Assembly: GCF_016801865.2 (NCBI RefSeq)
Contig: NC_068937.1
Span: 72,133,601 to 72,197,600, forward strand
Source of the DNA: Culex pipiens pallens
Lineage: Eukaryota; Arthropoda; Insecta; Diptera; Culicidae
Direction of reading: 5' to 3'
DNA length: 64,000 bases
How positions within the stretch are numbered: position 1 is the first letter of the stretch; each line of letters begins with the position of its first letter. A program made the translations under genes and the position numbers. The notes under the pieces are model-generated. The model did no database searches and was not told where the DNA came from. It saw only the letters and a program-made list of their open reading frames with translations. This document shows positions 44,562 to 57,385 of this stretch, in pieces.

Positions 44562-46616
44562 CAGGGTTACCAGGTCAAAATTTGAAAAATCTGGCAAAGT
44601 ATCGAATAAAATCTGGCAAAATCTGGCAGACGGAAATCTAACAATTCGGAGTGGTGAAGGGGAGGGAGGGTATAAATCAATCCAAAAGTTTGTAGAATTC
44701 AGATGGTTTTACTGGTTGTATGGGCGTCAATATTTTTAAAAGATAGGCCCTGTTTATATACAACAACTTTCCAGAAGACACCATTTACCTAGGATGCACT
44801 TGAAACGAGTTAGAAATAAGTGTCGTACTCATATTAGGTAAATGTACTGCCAGTGTTGTCAGGAAATATAATTTTCCTGACTTATTTTCCAATCGGACTT
44901 TTGAAAACGCTATATCTTTTTTCAGAAGAGAGATAGAACCATACTTTCTTCGAGAAAGTTTTAGAGGACAATCAGTGCTACACTCCTACGGTATTGGTTT
45001 TAAAATTGAGTGAAACCTTAAAATTATAAAAATCAAAATACTCAGGGTGGCCACTCAAGTCGGGAAATCGGGAAAGTCGGGAAAAAGTCGGGAATTCGCC
45101 TAAATCCGCCAAAAAATCGGGAAAAGTCGGGAATTTATGATTTTTTGTCATAAAGTCGGGAAAAGTCGGGAATTTTGAGCATACTTGTTTGAAAATTATT
45201 TTTTAACTCTTGAATTATTTTGTAATATTTTGTACAATTTTCAAATTGAATTCACTGATTTCTGCTATAGTAACTTACTTTAAATTCAAGGTTCTTTTCA
45301 CTATTTCAATAAATTTGAGGCATTCAAAATCTTAATGAATATTGGGGTCTTTGACACAGATTTTCATAATATTTTTTATGAATCAAATGATCGCTATTAA
45401 TTTTTGTTCATCAAACAAGAGGTAAAGTTAATGAAAAACTGATATAAAAATAGAGCCTTAGAATTATGATTCTATTTAATTTTGTCACATAATTGAATAT
45501 TTGAAAACAGATTCTAACTTGAGTTTGGCAATGGTTTTTTTTTGTAAATATTTTTAATTGTTTAACTAAATTCATTTAATAATTTAAAATTTGTTTTTTT
45601 TTTTTCGAATGTTGCCATTGAACTTTTTTTTGTGAGTATGGGAACTTGGCAAAAACGTTTTTTTATGCATTCCTTGACATTTTTCTAAATCCTTTGATTG
45701 AATAATAACAGCAGTCATGTTTTAAGCATTCTTTGTTTAAAAATAATGATGAAGTTTAAAAAAAAAATTGGAACGCTATTTTAAGTTCAGTTATATTTAA
45801 CTTTGTGTCATTTCCAGTTGAAACGAAGTATCAAAAACTATACGTTTGCCAATTTAAAAAATAACATGGAAGTTATAAGTATTGTTGAACTTTCGATTAT
45901 TTTTTCAAAGATTAATTGTTTGTGTTTCTACTCTGAATCATAAATAATGAAATTCAATTTTTGAAGTTTTTTTTATTTGTTGTTTAGTTTCTGTATTTAC
46001 AAAAAAATGTTTTTTTGCCTATGTTTAGATTTTTTTTTTTTAATCCATTGAGATTTTTTTTTCGGTGGTTAATATTGACTGTTCTTATAGAAAGTTGTTT
46101 GTGTGAAATCATTCTTTAGATAAGAAATGCCTATTATTTGAGCATTCTGGAAAAGTCTGAAAAAAAAGTCGGGAAAAAGTCGGGAATTTGAAAATGAAAT
46201 TTTAGTGGTCACCCTGTTAAATACAAAAAAGTTGGTTTTCCCATACTAAATTCCATACAAAATTGAATCGCTTTGCGCAAAGTGTGGGCTGAACCAATCG
46301 CTCCCAAATTTTGGGGGGTTGTTCATGGACCCAAAAGGGACCGAAAAAACTTTGTTCTGAAAAATCGATCATGTCGAGCCATCCTAATGGGCACAATAAT
46401 GATAAGTTACATTATCTCTAAGGAAAACACAATCAATTTTATTTTATTTGCAATAAAATTCATTCATTTTAATCAAAAAGTTGTACAAAAATGGCTTAAA
46501 GTAAAAAATCTGGCAAAATCTGTCAATATCTGGCACAGAGAAGGGCGAATCTTTATTCTGGCAGACACTTGAAAAATCTGGCATTCCCAGATTTATCTGG
46601 CAACCTGGCAACCCTG
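44562..46616. mobile_element. 2.06-kb hAT-type element, duplication GTCTCGCC
   Basis: Ends CAGGGTTACCAGG and CCTGGCAACCCTG are inverted. GTCTCGCC flanks both sides (44554-44561, 46617-46624). ATCTGGCA boxes repeat near both ends (44599-44625; 46495-46600), a typical subterminal binding-site pattern. No transposase ORF; a third element lies inside. Confidence 0.92.
45043..46216. mobile_element. Inner element with CAGGGTGGCCACT ends
   Basis: The left end CAGGGTGGCCACTCAAGTCG and the right end AGTGGTCACCCTG are inverted. GTCGGGAAAAAGTCGGGAAT repeats stand next to each end. The 8 bases on each side do not match, so the target duplication has decayed. AT-rich, non-coding interior with long T runs. 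Confidence 0.72.
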
Positions 46617-47208
46617 GTCTCGCCGAAGAACCCGAGTTGAAATGTAGCCGATCAACCCAATCCCGATCCCACTCCGAGCCTGCATCGTCAGAAGTGCACG
46701 TGGTCAACCAGGCGAGAAAACGCCACAAGTCAGTAAGTAATCTGTCCAACCTAACCTCGTACAAGGTCGCCAACGTAGACACGGGCCGTCGTGTGCCCAG
46801 CATTCAGATCACAAACTGCCAGAGGTGGTTCACCATCTGGTTTCTGATCGCTCAAGTGCAGAGTCAACCAGTCGCGATGAAGCTCGTGATCTACCCCCAA
46901 GGTAGCTTTCATGAACCGCCCAGCCATGATGAACCGTTCCAAGTACGAGATCAACTCAGACGTTTCCAGCGAACGGTCGATCGCCGGCGCAAGAGCTGGC
47001 ATTCGACAATCCCACCGGACAAGTTGTCACGCGATCCCGAGTCAGCTCAACCCAGCAAGCGCAGGAGCAACCTCCGAGAGTTTCACGCCGTTTTACCAGC
47101 CATCAAAGACGTCGGCGAGCGACGAAAACCGGCGGACCAGTCCGCAGCCATCCACCGGAAGCGTTGTGTGGGCCGAACCAAAGAGTTGAGGGACCTCAAC
47201 GGGGGGAG

Positions 47209-47476
47209 TATGTTCGGTACGAACGAAGCCAGAAACCCCACCGTGACGACCATCTGCGTTGTCGACGACGAGGGAGAAACGACATTTGCAACACACCAAG
47301 AGCGCGCCAAGTCAGTCCGCATACAACCTCCGACCGAGAAGGACGAAGCACAGTTTTAGAGTAGTAGCAGGAGGAAGAAGGGAAAGTGGGAGAAATAAAA
47401 GTAGAAAACGAAATCTCTGTTTTCCGTCCCCCGCAACTAACAACCATACAGTCCATCGCTTCCCATGTCGGCCAGG
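47209..47476 (+). mobile_element. 3' LTR of the gag-only element
   Basis: It starts TGTTCGGTACGAACG and ends GGCCCGAACA, so the ends are inverted TGTTCGG/CCGAACA. It is preceded by a polypurine tract AACGGGGGGAGTA and contains AATAAA at about 47394. 268 bp. A matching 5' LTR was not found in 42400-42940, so the copy is 5'-truncated or that end was replaced. The reading frame from upstream runs 150 bp into the LTR. Confidence 0.78.
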
Positions 47477-47802
47477 CCCGAACAGTTGCTGAAACATTAT
47501 AGAATCTTTTTTTTTGTTCTTAAGACTGAAGGTAGAGGTAGATTCACCTTTCAATATTTGTCAATATATCATATTGCCTTGACTTGAAAACACTCACAAA
47601 AAGAATGGAGTCAACTCAGTTTTTTTAATTGGTATTCAATGGTATTCAATAGATTTTCACGCATCTTTGTTGAAAAAAACAGATTTTCAAATGAACAAAT
47701 ATATATATTTAATATTTAAAGCTTTATTTTAACACACTACTTATTTAATATACACTATTTATTTAATTTTCTAATGAACAAATATATATTTTCAAATGAA
47801 CA

Positions 47803-49050
47803 AATATATATATACAGCAATTCCATTTCAAAAGAGCCTAAACCGAAAAAAAAGTTCTCCGATCGGGCTCAAATTTTTTCTGGGGGTTTCTTGGCCAAAA
47901 TAATTAGACCCGTATTTTTTTGTTTGGCCATTAGGGTGACCTACATCGCGCTAGGGTGGTTCGAAAAATGACAATTTTCGTCATTTTTCGCAAAAACCTC
48001 TTTTTTCAAAAAATCATATCTCAGCGCCATTTCATCCGATTTCAGCTGTCTTAGACGCAAAAGAAAGATGATGAGTTTGGCTATTTGGGAAAAATAGTAA
48101 GAAGTTTCAAAAATCTAGCTTAACATTTAAAAAAGTCGCATGAAAACTTAAAATGGCGTTTTGACCGTGTCTGGACCAAAGAGCCTATGTCTGAAAATAT
48201 TTCTATCGGATTCCTTGGAAAATTTCACATAATATATCAAAAAATTGGCGATGTCGAACCGTACGTTTCGGAGATATGATTTTTTGAAAATAAAAACTGG
48301 GTTTTTCGACGCGCCACGCGCAAAAATTGGAAAATGACGAAATTGGCAAAAAATCAACTTTTTCCACTAAAACTGCGATAACTTTAAAATTTCAGCGATG
48401 ACCTATAGATGTTTGGGTACCAAAATTTTTGGTACCATAACATCTATAGGTCATCGCTGAAATTTTAAAGTTATCGCAGTTTTAGTGGAAAAAGTTGATT
48501 TTTTGCCGATTTCGTCATTTTCCCGTTTTTGCGCGTGGCTCGTCGAAAAACCCAGTTTTTATTTTCAAAAAATCATATCTCCGAAACGTACGGTTCGACA
48601 TCGCCAATTTTTAGATATGTTATGTGAAATTTTCCAAGGAATCCGATAAAAATATTTTCAGACATAGGCTCTTTGGTCCAGACACGGTCAAAACGCCATT
48701 TTAAGTTTTCATGCGACTTTTTTAAATGTTAAGCTAGATTTTTGAAACTTCTTACTATTTTTCCCAAATAGCCAAACTCATCATCTTTCTTTTGCGTCTA
48801 AGACAGCTGAAATCGGATGAAATGGCGCTGAGATATGATTTTTTGAAAAAAGAGGTTTTTGCGAAAAATGACGAAAATTGTCATTTTTCGAACCACCCTA
48901 GCGCGATGTAGGTCACCCTAATGGCCAAACAAAAAAATACGGGTCTAATTATTTTGGCCAAGGAACCCCCAGAAAAAATTTGAGCCCGATCGGAGAACTT
49001 TTTTTTCGGTTTAGGCTCTTTTGAAATGGAATTGCTGTATATATATATAA
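47803..49050. mobile_element. 1.25-kb near-perfect palindrome
   Basis: Arms of about 620 bp with few mismatches mirror around 48426, where GGTACCAAAATTTTTGGTACC stands with no loop. Both outer edges are TATATATATA runs next to ACAGCAATTCC / GGAATTGCTGT. Between the arms differences are single bases (for example TTGGCA versus TTGCCG). Non-coding foldback or a head-to-head duplication. 47480-47800 beside it is AT-rich and featureless. Confidence 0.93.
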
Positions 49051-50093
49051 TTTCCAAAATCTTAAGTAAGCGAATTTCAAATCTTTTCAAATCAACAAAA
49101 ATGTACATACTGCTTTAAAAAAATGCATTGGTCCTTTATTGCCTTTAACTTTAAAATAATGCCTTTTAGTAAATTTCTAAAAACTTTACAATAGTTACGT
49201 TTACTATATAATTATTTTGAAAATAAAAACAAAAAAAAGCTTTTGAAAGTGCTATGAGAACATCCTAATATTTTTTTAATCGCATTTTGTATCATACATT
49301 ATCATAATTCAGGATCATAATTTAGGATATTTGTTCAAATATCCAACGTTTTTGGCATGGATGCTTTTTTATGTTTATTTCAATTATAATAGGGTTTGAA
49401 AAGTGGATTGCTTGAACATGTTAAAGTGGATTGCTTTGGTTTTTTTACGGTTTGAAAAGGTTGTTGGGCACTCTTGCCGAGTCTTACTCTAACTTACAAT
49501 TTTTGTATGGACAGTTACTAAAATTATATAGAGACTTGCACGCTGGTATCGCGGGCTGGTATTAAGATTACTGTGGAATCTTGCCAATTTAGGATTCTTC
49601 TTATGAAGTTGTTTAGGAAAATGATGAATAAGTGCTTTTATAAACAAAAATAATAAAAAATATGAAATTTAATAACAAAAATGAGAAAGTACAATTACAT
49701 TTTAATACCTAATATATTTATGAGTATTCGGAAAATATTGAATAAACATTAGCACATTTTCCAAAAAAATATAAGTGGGAAGATAATGGAAAAATTTTAA
49801 TTCCTTTGTTGAAACATAGATTCTAACTATATTCAAAAAGTAAATTTTATTAATTTCGGATCTGCCTGAAAATTTTTAAAATAAAATTTAAAACATGGCC
49901 GTTGGCGCTCGGTCGAAGAAAAGTTCGATAAAACAATTTCATTGAAACAAAAAACAAATTTAAATTACCCTGACAAATGGCGATATTTTTAAATCTATAT
50001 TTTGCAAATAATATCTCGAATCATGTTATCTATCTGAAATCAATACTATCTAACAAGTAAGAGTTACAAATTTTAATCATTATAAACAAAAAA
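49051..50093. other. AT-rich stretch without recognisable features
   Basis: About 1 kb of AT-rich DNA with scattered short ORFs and no repeat, RNA or coding signal that I can support. Probably interior of the composite hAT element or of a decayed older insertion. Confidence 0.6.
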
Positions 50094-53000
50094 ACCTTAC
50101 TTAATCCACCTTCAGGTGGTTGGTGCCTTCCTCACTGACAAATAGTATATTAGGTTGTTTTTACCAAATTGTTTTTACCAGAACAGCAAATTTTAATTCT
50201 TTTTTTAACAACATTCCAATGTTTGTGGCAAGTTCAACAGTTTTACAAAAAAAAATATGTTTTAAAAGTAAAAATCAGTTTTCAGTTTTTTTTTTAAATA
50301 TATTTTTTCATCAGAAAGAACTTGAATTATATGTAATTCTTTAACTTTCAAAAGTGTTATACCACACAATCACTTCTCTAGGTTCAAGAAACTTTTGAGT
50401 CGCCACGCTAAAGTGCCACCAAACGTTCAGCATCGATTGCATCTGCTCATTGAAACGAACGTCGTCTCCCCAACTTCCGGTTAATGGAACGCTGGAAGTG
50501 CACTAGCGTTACAGCCCGCAAGACAGACTCGAGTTTCAGCATCACCCAGCGTGAACCAATTATGACTGCTCGAAGTGGTAGATCTGGAAAATATTAAATT
50601 GATTCCAAAATTTCTTCCACAAAGCTATTTTTAAACTTACGCAATGTAGAGTACGGTCAATTTAGCAGGGTTTGCTAACCGTAGAAATTGGTAATAGAGT
50701 TGAAAATACTTCGCGGTTGTCCAGAGGGTTCTCGGCACTACCGATCAAAACGATCCGTTAAGAAGTGGTTCGAAGTGCTCGACATGAACCGTTTTCGGAA
50801 TGGGAGCCTTCCCAAGCTAAGTATTGACACGGCAAAGTGCCCTTCACGGACACCAGCTTGAGGGCCTCATTCTGCATCTGTAAAGTAAATCAGAATAGGG
50901 TTGAAGCTCTCGTTTCCTGTATCAAAATCATCGCCAAAACCTTACCTTATAAGTCACTGGTTCCCGCTGTTACGTCGTTGACAATATAAATGCTCTTCTA
51001 ACTTTCTGGTCGGTTCACCAGTGACCAAAAGCAGACCCGCCGTACACGAACTTTTCACAAAATTAAATAAACGGTACAGTAAAAACGTAAACAACAACAT
51101 TGATGCGAAGAGCAGTACGTTTGACATTCGATAAGCTCTCGAACAGTAATGCCAGTTCTAGAGGAAAAAGATAAATACAGACATTTCTTATAGGATAAAT
51201 TAAAATATAAAGAACTGCAACACAGATTTAATATGGCTAATTTTAATCATTTATCAATGCAGGCAAATATTTTAGATGAAATTATTTTTTTTAATGGCCG
51301 ACTTTGCATTTCTCGACATTTTTTTGATTAGGTCCTATAAACATATAAAAGACAATAGGTTATAGGACCTTTTCAAAAAAAAAACTCTGGATTTGAACGA
51401 TTACAAAAATGTATTTGGATGCCAAAACTGAAAGATACAGACTAACTGCAGACTTTCCCACAAGGTAAATACAGAGTTCTTATGAAGCAAAAGAGGCAAC
51501 GCTTTTCTTGCACGGTGACCATTCACGAAAAGCGACATAGAACTAAAAGGTTATGTAATTATTTTTTAAACGATAATAACTTTAGTTAGGATTGCCGGAT
51601 CATCAAAATTCTTGTGCCATTCGAAAGGAATTTTGAAACGCTTTCTTTTGATATATAACATCACAGATTTTCTTTCGAAAACCACCCTTTTTTGAACGAT
51701 TTGAAATTTGTATGAAACCGTTTTTTGAGTATAACTTTTGAAGTACTTATCTAATTTGTATAGTTTTCAATAGCAACGTATGCGACGTAAAGACGGATCG
51801 ATTAAAATCATTCCGGCCAAAATCGGTTGAGCCTGTGACAAGATATTCCAGTGACATTGATTTGGTACACATGTCTACATACAGCCAAACACACAGACAT
51901 TTGCTCAGCTCGTGATTCTGAGCCGATATGTACAAATGAAGGTAGGTCTAGGAGGTCTAATTAAAAAGTTAATTTTTCGAGTGATTTTATAGCCTTTCCT
52001 CAGTAAGGTGAGGAAGGCAAAAACCTTACTTAATCCACCTTCAGGTGGTTGGTGCCTTCCTCACTGACAAATAGTATATTAGGTTGTTTTTACCAAATTG
52101 TTTTTACCAGAACAGCAAATTTTAATTCTTTTTTTAACAACATTCCAATGTTTGTGGCAAGTTCAACAGTTTTACAAAAAAAAAATATGTTTTAAAAGTA
52201 AAAATCAGTTTTCAGTTTTTTTTTTAAATATATTTTTTCATCAGAAAGAACTTGAATTATATGTAATTCTTTAACTTTCAAAAGTGTTATACCACACAAT
52301 CACTTCTCTAGGTTCAAGAAACTTTTGAGTCGCCACGCTAAAGTGCCACCAAACGTTCAGCATCGATTGCATCTGCTCATTGAAACGAACGTCGTCTCCC
52401 CAACTTCCGGTTAATGGAACGCTGGAAGTGCACTAGCGTTACAGCCCGCAAGACAGACTCGAGTTTCAGCATCACCCAGCGTGAACCAATTATGACTGCT
52501 CGAAGTGGTAGATCTGGAAAATATTAAATTGATTCCAAAATGTCTTCCACAAAGCTATTTTTAAACTTACGCAATGTAGAGTACGGTCAATTTAGCAGGG
52601 TTTGCTAACCGTAGAAATTGGTAATAGAGTTGAAAATACTTCGCGGTTGTCCAGAGGGTTCTCGGCACTACCGATCAAAACGATCCGTTAAGAAGTGGTT
52701 CGAAGTGCTCGACATGAACCGTTTTCGGAATGGGAGCCTTCCCAAGCTAAGTATTGACACGGCAAAGTGCCCTTCACGGACACCAGCTTGAGGGCCTCAT
52801 TCTGCATCTGTAAAGTAAATCAGAATAGGGTTGAAGCTCTCGTTTCCTGTATCAAAATCATCGCCAAAACCTTACCTTATAAGTCACTGGTTCCCGCTGT
52901 TACGTCGTTGACAATATAAATGCTCTTCTAACTTTCTGGTCGGTTCACCAGTGACCAAAAGCAGACCCGCCGTACACGAACTTTTCACAAAATTAAATAA

Positions 53001-55884
53001 ACGGTACAGTAAAAACGTAAACAACAACATTGATGCGAAGAGCAGTACGTTTGACATTCGATAAGCTCTCGAACAGTAATGCCAGTTCTAGAGGAAAAAG
53101 ATAAATACAGACATTTCTTATAGGATAAATTTAAATATAAAGAACTGCAACACAGATTTAATATGGCTAATTTTAATCATTTATCAATGCAGGCAAATAT
53201 TTTAGATGAAATTATTTTTTTTAATGGCCGACTTTGCATTTCTCGACATTTTTTTGATTAGGTCCTATAAACATATAAAAGACAATAGGTTATAGGACCT
53301 TTTCAAAAAAAAAACTCTGGATTTGAACGATTACAAAAATGTATTTGGATGCCAAAACTGAAAGATACAGACTAACTGCAGACTTTCCCACAAGGTAAAT
53401 ACAGAGTTCTTATGAAGCAAAAGAGGCAACGCTTTTCTTGCACGGTGACCATTCACGAAAAGCGACATAGAACTAAAAGGTTATGTAATTATTTTTTAAA
53501 CGATAATAACTTTAGTTAGGATTGCCGGATCATCAAAATTCTTGTGCCATTCGAAAGGAATTTTGAAACGCTTTCTTTTGATATATAACATCACAGATTT
53601 TCTTTCGAAAACCACACTTTTTTGAACGATTTGAAATTTGTATGAAACCGTTTTTTGAGTATAACTTTTGAAGTACTTATCTAATTTGTATAGTTTTCAA
53701 TAGCAACGTATGCGACGTAAAGACGGATCGATTAAAATCATTCCGGCCAAAATCGGTTGAGCCTGTGACAAGATATTCCAGTGACATTGATTTGGTACAC
53801 ATGTCTACATACAGCCAAACACACAGACATTTGCTCAGCTCGTGATTCTGAGCCGATATGTACAAATGAAGGTAGGTCTAGGAGGTCTAATTAAAAAGTT
53901 AATTTTTTCGAGTGATTTTATAGCCTTTCCTCAGTAAGGTGAGGAAGGCAAAAACCTTACTTAATCCACCTTCAGGTGGTTGGTGCCTTCCTCACTGACA
54001 AATAGTATATTAGGTTGTTTTTACCAAATTTTTTTTTTTACCTGAACAGCAATTTTTAATTCATTTTTTAACAACATTCCAATGTTTGTGGCAACTTCAA
54101 CAGTTTTACAAAAAAAAGATGTTTTAAAAGTAAAAATCTGTTTTCAGTTTTTTTTTAAATATATTTTTTCATCAGAAAGAACTTGAATTATATGCAATTC
54201 TTTAACTTTCAAAAGTGTTATACCACACAATCACTTCTCTAGGTTCAAGAAACTTTTGAGTCGCCATGCTAAAGTGCCACCAAACGTTCAGCATCGATTG
54301 CATCTGCTCATTGAAATGAAACGTCGTCTCCCCAACTTCTGGTTAATGGAACGCTGGAAGTGCACTAGCGTTACAGCCCGCAAGACAGACTCGAGTTTCA
54401 GCATCACCCAGCGTGAACCAATTATGACTGCTCGAAGTGGTAGATCTGGAAAATATTAAATTGATTCCAAAATTTCTTCCACAAAGCTATTTTTAAACTT
54501 ACGCAATGTAGAGTACGGTCAATTTAGCAGGGTTTGCTAACCGTAGAAATTGGTAATAGAGTTGAAAATACTTCGCGGTTGTCCAGAGGGTTCTCGGCAC
54601 TACCGATCAAAACGATCCGTTGAGAAGTGGTTCGAAGTGCTCGACATGAACCGTTTTCGGAATGGGAGCCTTCCCAAGCTAAGTATTGACACGGCAAAGT
54701 GCCCTTCACGGACACCAGCTTGAGGGCCTCATTCTGCATCTGTAAAGTAAATCAGAATAGGGTTGAAGCTCTCGTTTCCTGTATCAAAATCATCGCCAAA
54801 ACCTTACCTTATAAGTCACTGGTTCCCGCTGTTACGTCGTTGACAATATAAATGCTCTTCTAACTTTCTGGTCGGTTCACCAGTGACCAAAAGCAGACCC
54901 GCCGTACACGAACTTTTCACAAAATTAAATAAACGGTACAGTAAAAACGTAAACAACAACATTGATGCGAAGAGCAGTACGTTTGACATTCGATAAGCTC
55001 TCGAACAGTAATGCCAGTTCTAGAGGAAAAAGATAAATACAGACATTTCTTATAGGACAAATGTAAATATAAAGAACTGCAACACAGATTTAATATGGCT
55101 AATTTTAATCATTTATCAATGCAGGCAAATATTTTAGATGAAATTATTTTTTTTAATGGCCGACTTTGCATTTCTCGACATTTTTTTGATTAGGTCCTAT
55201 AAACATATAAAAGACAATAGGTTATAGGACCTTTTCAAAAAAAAAACTCTGGATTTGAACGATTACAAAAATGTATTTGGATGCCAAAACTGAAAGATAC
55301 AGACTAACTGCAGACTTTCCCACAAGGTAAATACAGAGTTCTTATGAAGCAAAAGAGGCAACGCTTTTCTTGCACGGTGACCATTCACGAAAAGCGACAT
55401 AGAACTAAAAGGTTATGTAATTATTTTTTAAACGATAATAACTTTAGTTAGGATTGCCGGATCATCAAAATTCTTGTGCCATTCGAAAGGAATTTTGAAA
55501 CGCTTTCTTTTGATATATAACATCACAGATTTTCTTTCGAAAACCACCCTTTTTTGAACGATTTGAAATTTGTATGAAACCGTTTTTTGAGTATAACTTT
55601 TGAAGTACTTATCTAATTTGTATAGTTTTCAATAGCAACGTATGCGACGTAAAGACGGATCGATTAAAATCATTCCGGCCAAAATCGGTTGAGCCTGTGA
55701 CAAGATATTCCAGTGACATTGATTTGGTACACATGTCTACATACAGCCAAACACACAGACATTTGCTCAGCTCGTGATTCTGAGCCGATATGTACAAATG
55801 AAGGTAGGTCTAGGAGGTCTAATTAAAAAGTTAATTTTTCGAGTGATTTTATAGCCTTTCCTCAGTAAGGTGAGGAAGGCAAAA
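50094..55884. repeat. Three head-to-tail copies of a 1.93-kb hairpin-ended element
   Basis: Units start with ACCTTACTTAATCCACCTTC at 50094, 52023 and 53954 (steps 1929 and 1931 bp), and each ends GTGAGGAAGGCAAAA. Units 1 and 2 differ at only a handful of sites. Unit 3 has extra differences in its first 400 bp. The ends are short hairpins (CCACCTTCAGGTGG; GCCTTTCCTCAGTAAGGTGAGGAAGGC in two parts), not long inverted repeats, and the same element stands singly at 4961-9556. Junctions share the AAAACC bases with no host DNA between units. Confidence 0.93.
54220..54920 (-). pseudogene. Exon-like segments inside the 1.93-kb unit (third copy shown)
   Basis: On the minus strand four protein-like pieces are separated by good splice sites: a donor AAGGTAAGG (about 54808), an acceptor TTTACTTTACAG before ATGCAGAATGAGGCC (about 54740), a donor TTGCGTAAGT (about 54502) and an acceptor ATATTTTCCAG (about 54452). 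The pieces include QNEALKLVSVKGTLP, AKYFQLYYQFLRLANPAKL and, in another frame, FNEQMQSMLNVWWHF. Frame breaks occur within exons. The same structure is in units 1 and 2. I do not recognise the gene; it is probably a captured and decayed host fragment. Confidence 0.5.
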
Positions 55885-56989
55885 AACTTAATCCTACTAC
55901 TGTTATTTAGGAAACGAATTCGGATTTTTCGTACCTATTTGAAATTGTCGTTAAATTTCCCATCAAAATTATTATTTTCATGTTAAATTCTACGACCCGA
56001 ATAACAAAAAAAAAGATGATACAACTAGTGATACAATTATATTTCTCGATTAAATTTTCAAAAGGCCCTATCTGCATAGGAAACCCATGAGGGATAGGTT
56101 GTTTTGAAAATTTAATCTAGATTTCATATAATTTGAATTTTTATTCCTTATCTTTTTATCTTTTATTAATAATTATGAAATGATAAAATTTGGTACAAGA
56201 ATCTAATTAAATACATTTTTTAAGAATTTTCAATAATGAAAAAGAAAACAATGTTTTTTTTTGTTTTTTGGCATTAGTTGTTGTTTTTCGGTGAGAAATG
56301 AAACAAAATTACTCTTCGTTACGTTTCGGTCATCTTCAGACTATATTTAAACACAAAAATACAAAACAATGGTAACGTTAAGATTGTTTTGTATCTCTCA
56401 TTATTGCCTAGTATAGATTTAGCTGGAGTATTTATTTATTGAAAAAGCGTGTTTCTTCCAGTCAGATCGTTTAGATTTAGAAAAAAATATTTGGATTTTT
56501 TTTTCTACATTTTGACACTGAATTTCGAAAAACATCATAATATGCATTGTTTTGCAAAACATAAATTTCTCTGATGTTTTTTATTTTTTAGATTTTGTTG
56601 ATTAAATGTATTTTTCAATATTCATTCAAATTGAAAAGAGTAGTAAATAAAATGTTTCTTTACAAAAGGGATTTCTGTACATACATATTTGTAAAACTGA
56701 AAAATAGATTACTTTCCGAAAATCTTAAATTCGGTGAAACAAACCTTAAACTTAATTGAGCTTCCAGTTTTGAAAGCAAACAGCTGTTTTATTAATTTTT
56801 CAATTCTAAGCGTTTTTTTTTTATTATTTTTGCTTTCAATTGATACATTGCGAAGAAAACAAAAATAAACCCACACTCCGAGAAAATTTTAAAAAATCAA
56901 ACTCAAGAGTGGTTTGTCACAAGAACATTTTTATGAGAAAACATTTTCCATTTAACTCTTTTTATAAGCTTGTACATTAATAATATAGG

Positions 56990-57385
56990 GGTGACACCCC
57001 TTACATATTAGTATCTTTATCAAAATTTCTTTATTTGATGATCGGGTGTCACCCCTGAAAATTAAATTTTTGAAGTATTCAGTCTTCATGTACACATGCA
57101 CTTTTACTAACTGTGAATACTTAACTTCATCATTATAAGTATACTATGTAAACATATTCTAAAACATGAGTGTTACTTTTGGGTGTCACCCCCATCTAAA
57201 ATGAATGTTTCAGAAAATTTAACTTGTATGTTTTGTTTATATTAGTTAGATACTTGATGATTTTTTTTATCAACATAGTTTAGGTCAATTATATTTTTTT
57301 CTCCGTCCGAGTCAGGTGTCACCCCATCAGCTCGGGTGTCATCAGCTCGGGTGTCACCCCAAGATGGGTGACACCCGGGGCGGGC
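56990..57385. promoter_or_regulatory. Subterminal GGGTGTCACCC motif cluster of the composite hAT element
   Basis: The palindromic core GGTGTCACC or its complement GGTGACACC occurs about eight times between 56990 and 57380 and once beside the left end (42416). hAT transposases bind short subterminal repeats, so these are plausible binding sites. 55885-56990 between the tandem units and this cluster is AT-rich and featureless. Confidence 0.7.

Larger units (their letters stand above)
43265..47359 (+). pseudogene. Long decayed gag-like frame, with an inserted hAT element
   Basis: Frame 2 is open at 43265-44047 and frame 0 at 43875-44585. The two carry diverged copies of one module of about 190 residues (QTAPTRPIVIES / QTATAEPVAIES; NAIPSADTRFDS / TTNPSADTKSDF; ITTL-MTVPENQPL / MVMTVPVYKPL). 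Excising the hAT element at 44562-46616 and one 8-bp repeat joins GLA to EEPE in frame, and the frame runs on to 47357, into the LTR. Pro/Glu/Ser-rich text; no protease, reverse transcriptase or integrase motif anywhere. Confidence 0.7.

Noticed and set aside
44562..46616. An intron of the gag-like gene
   Set aside because: The borders are inverted repeats with an 8-bp duplication and not GT-AG.
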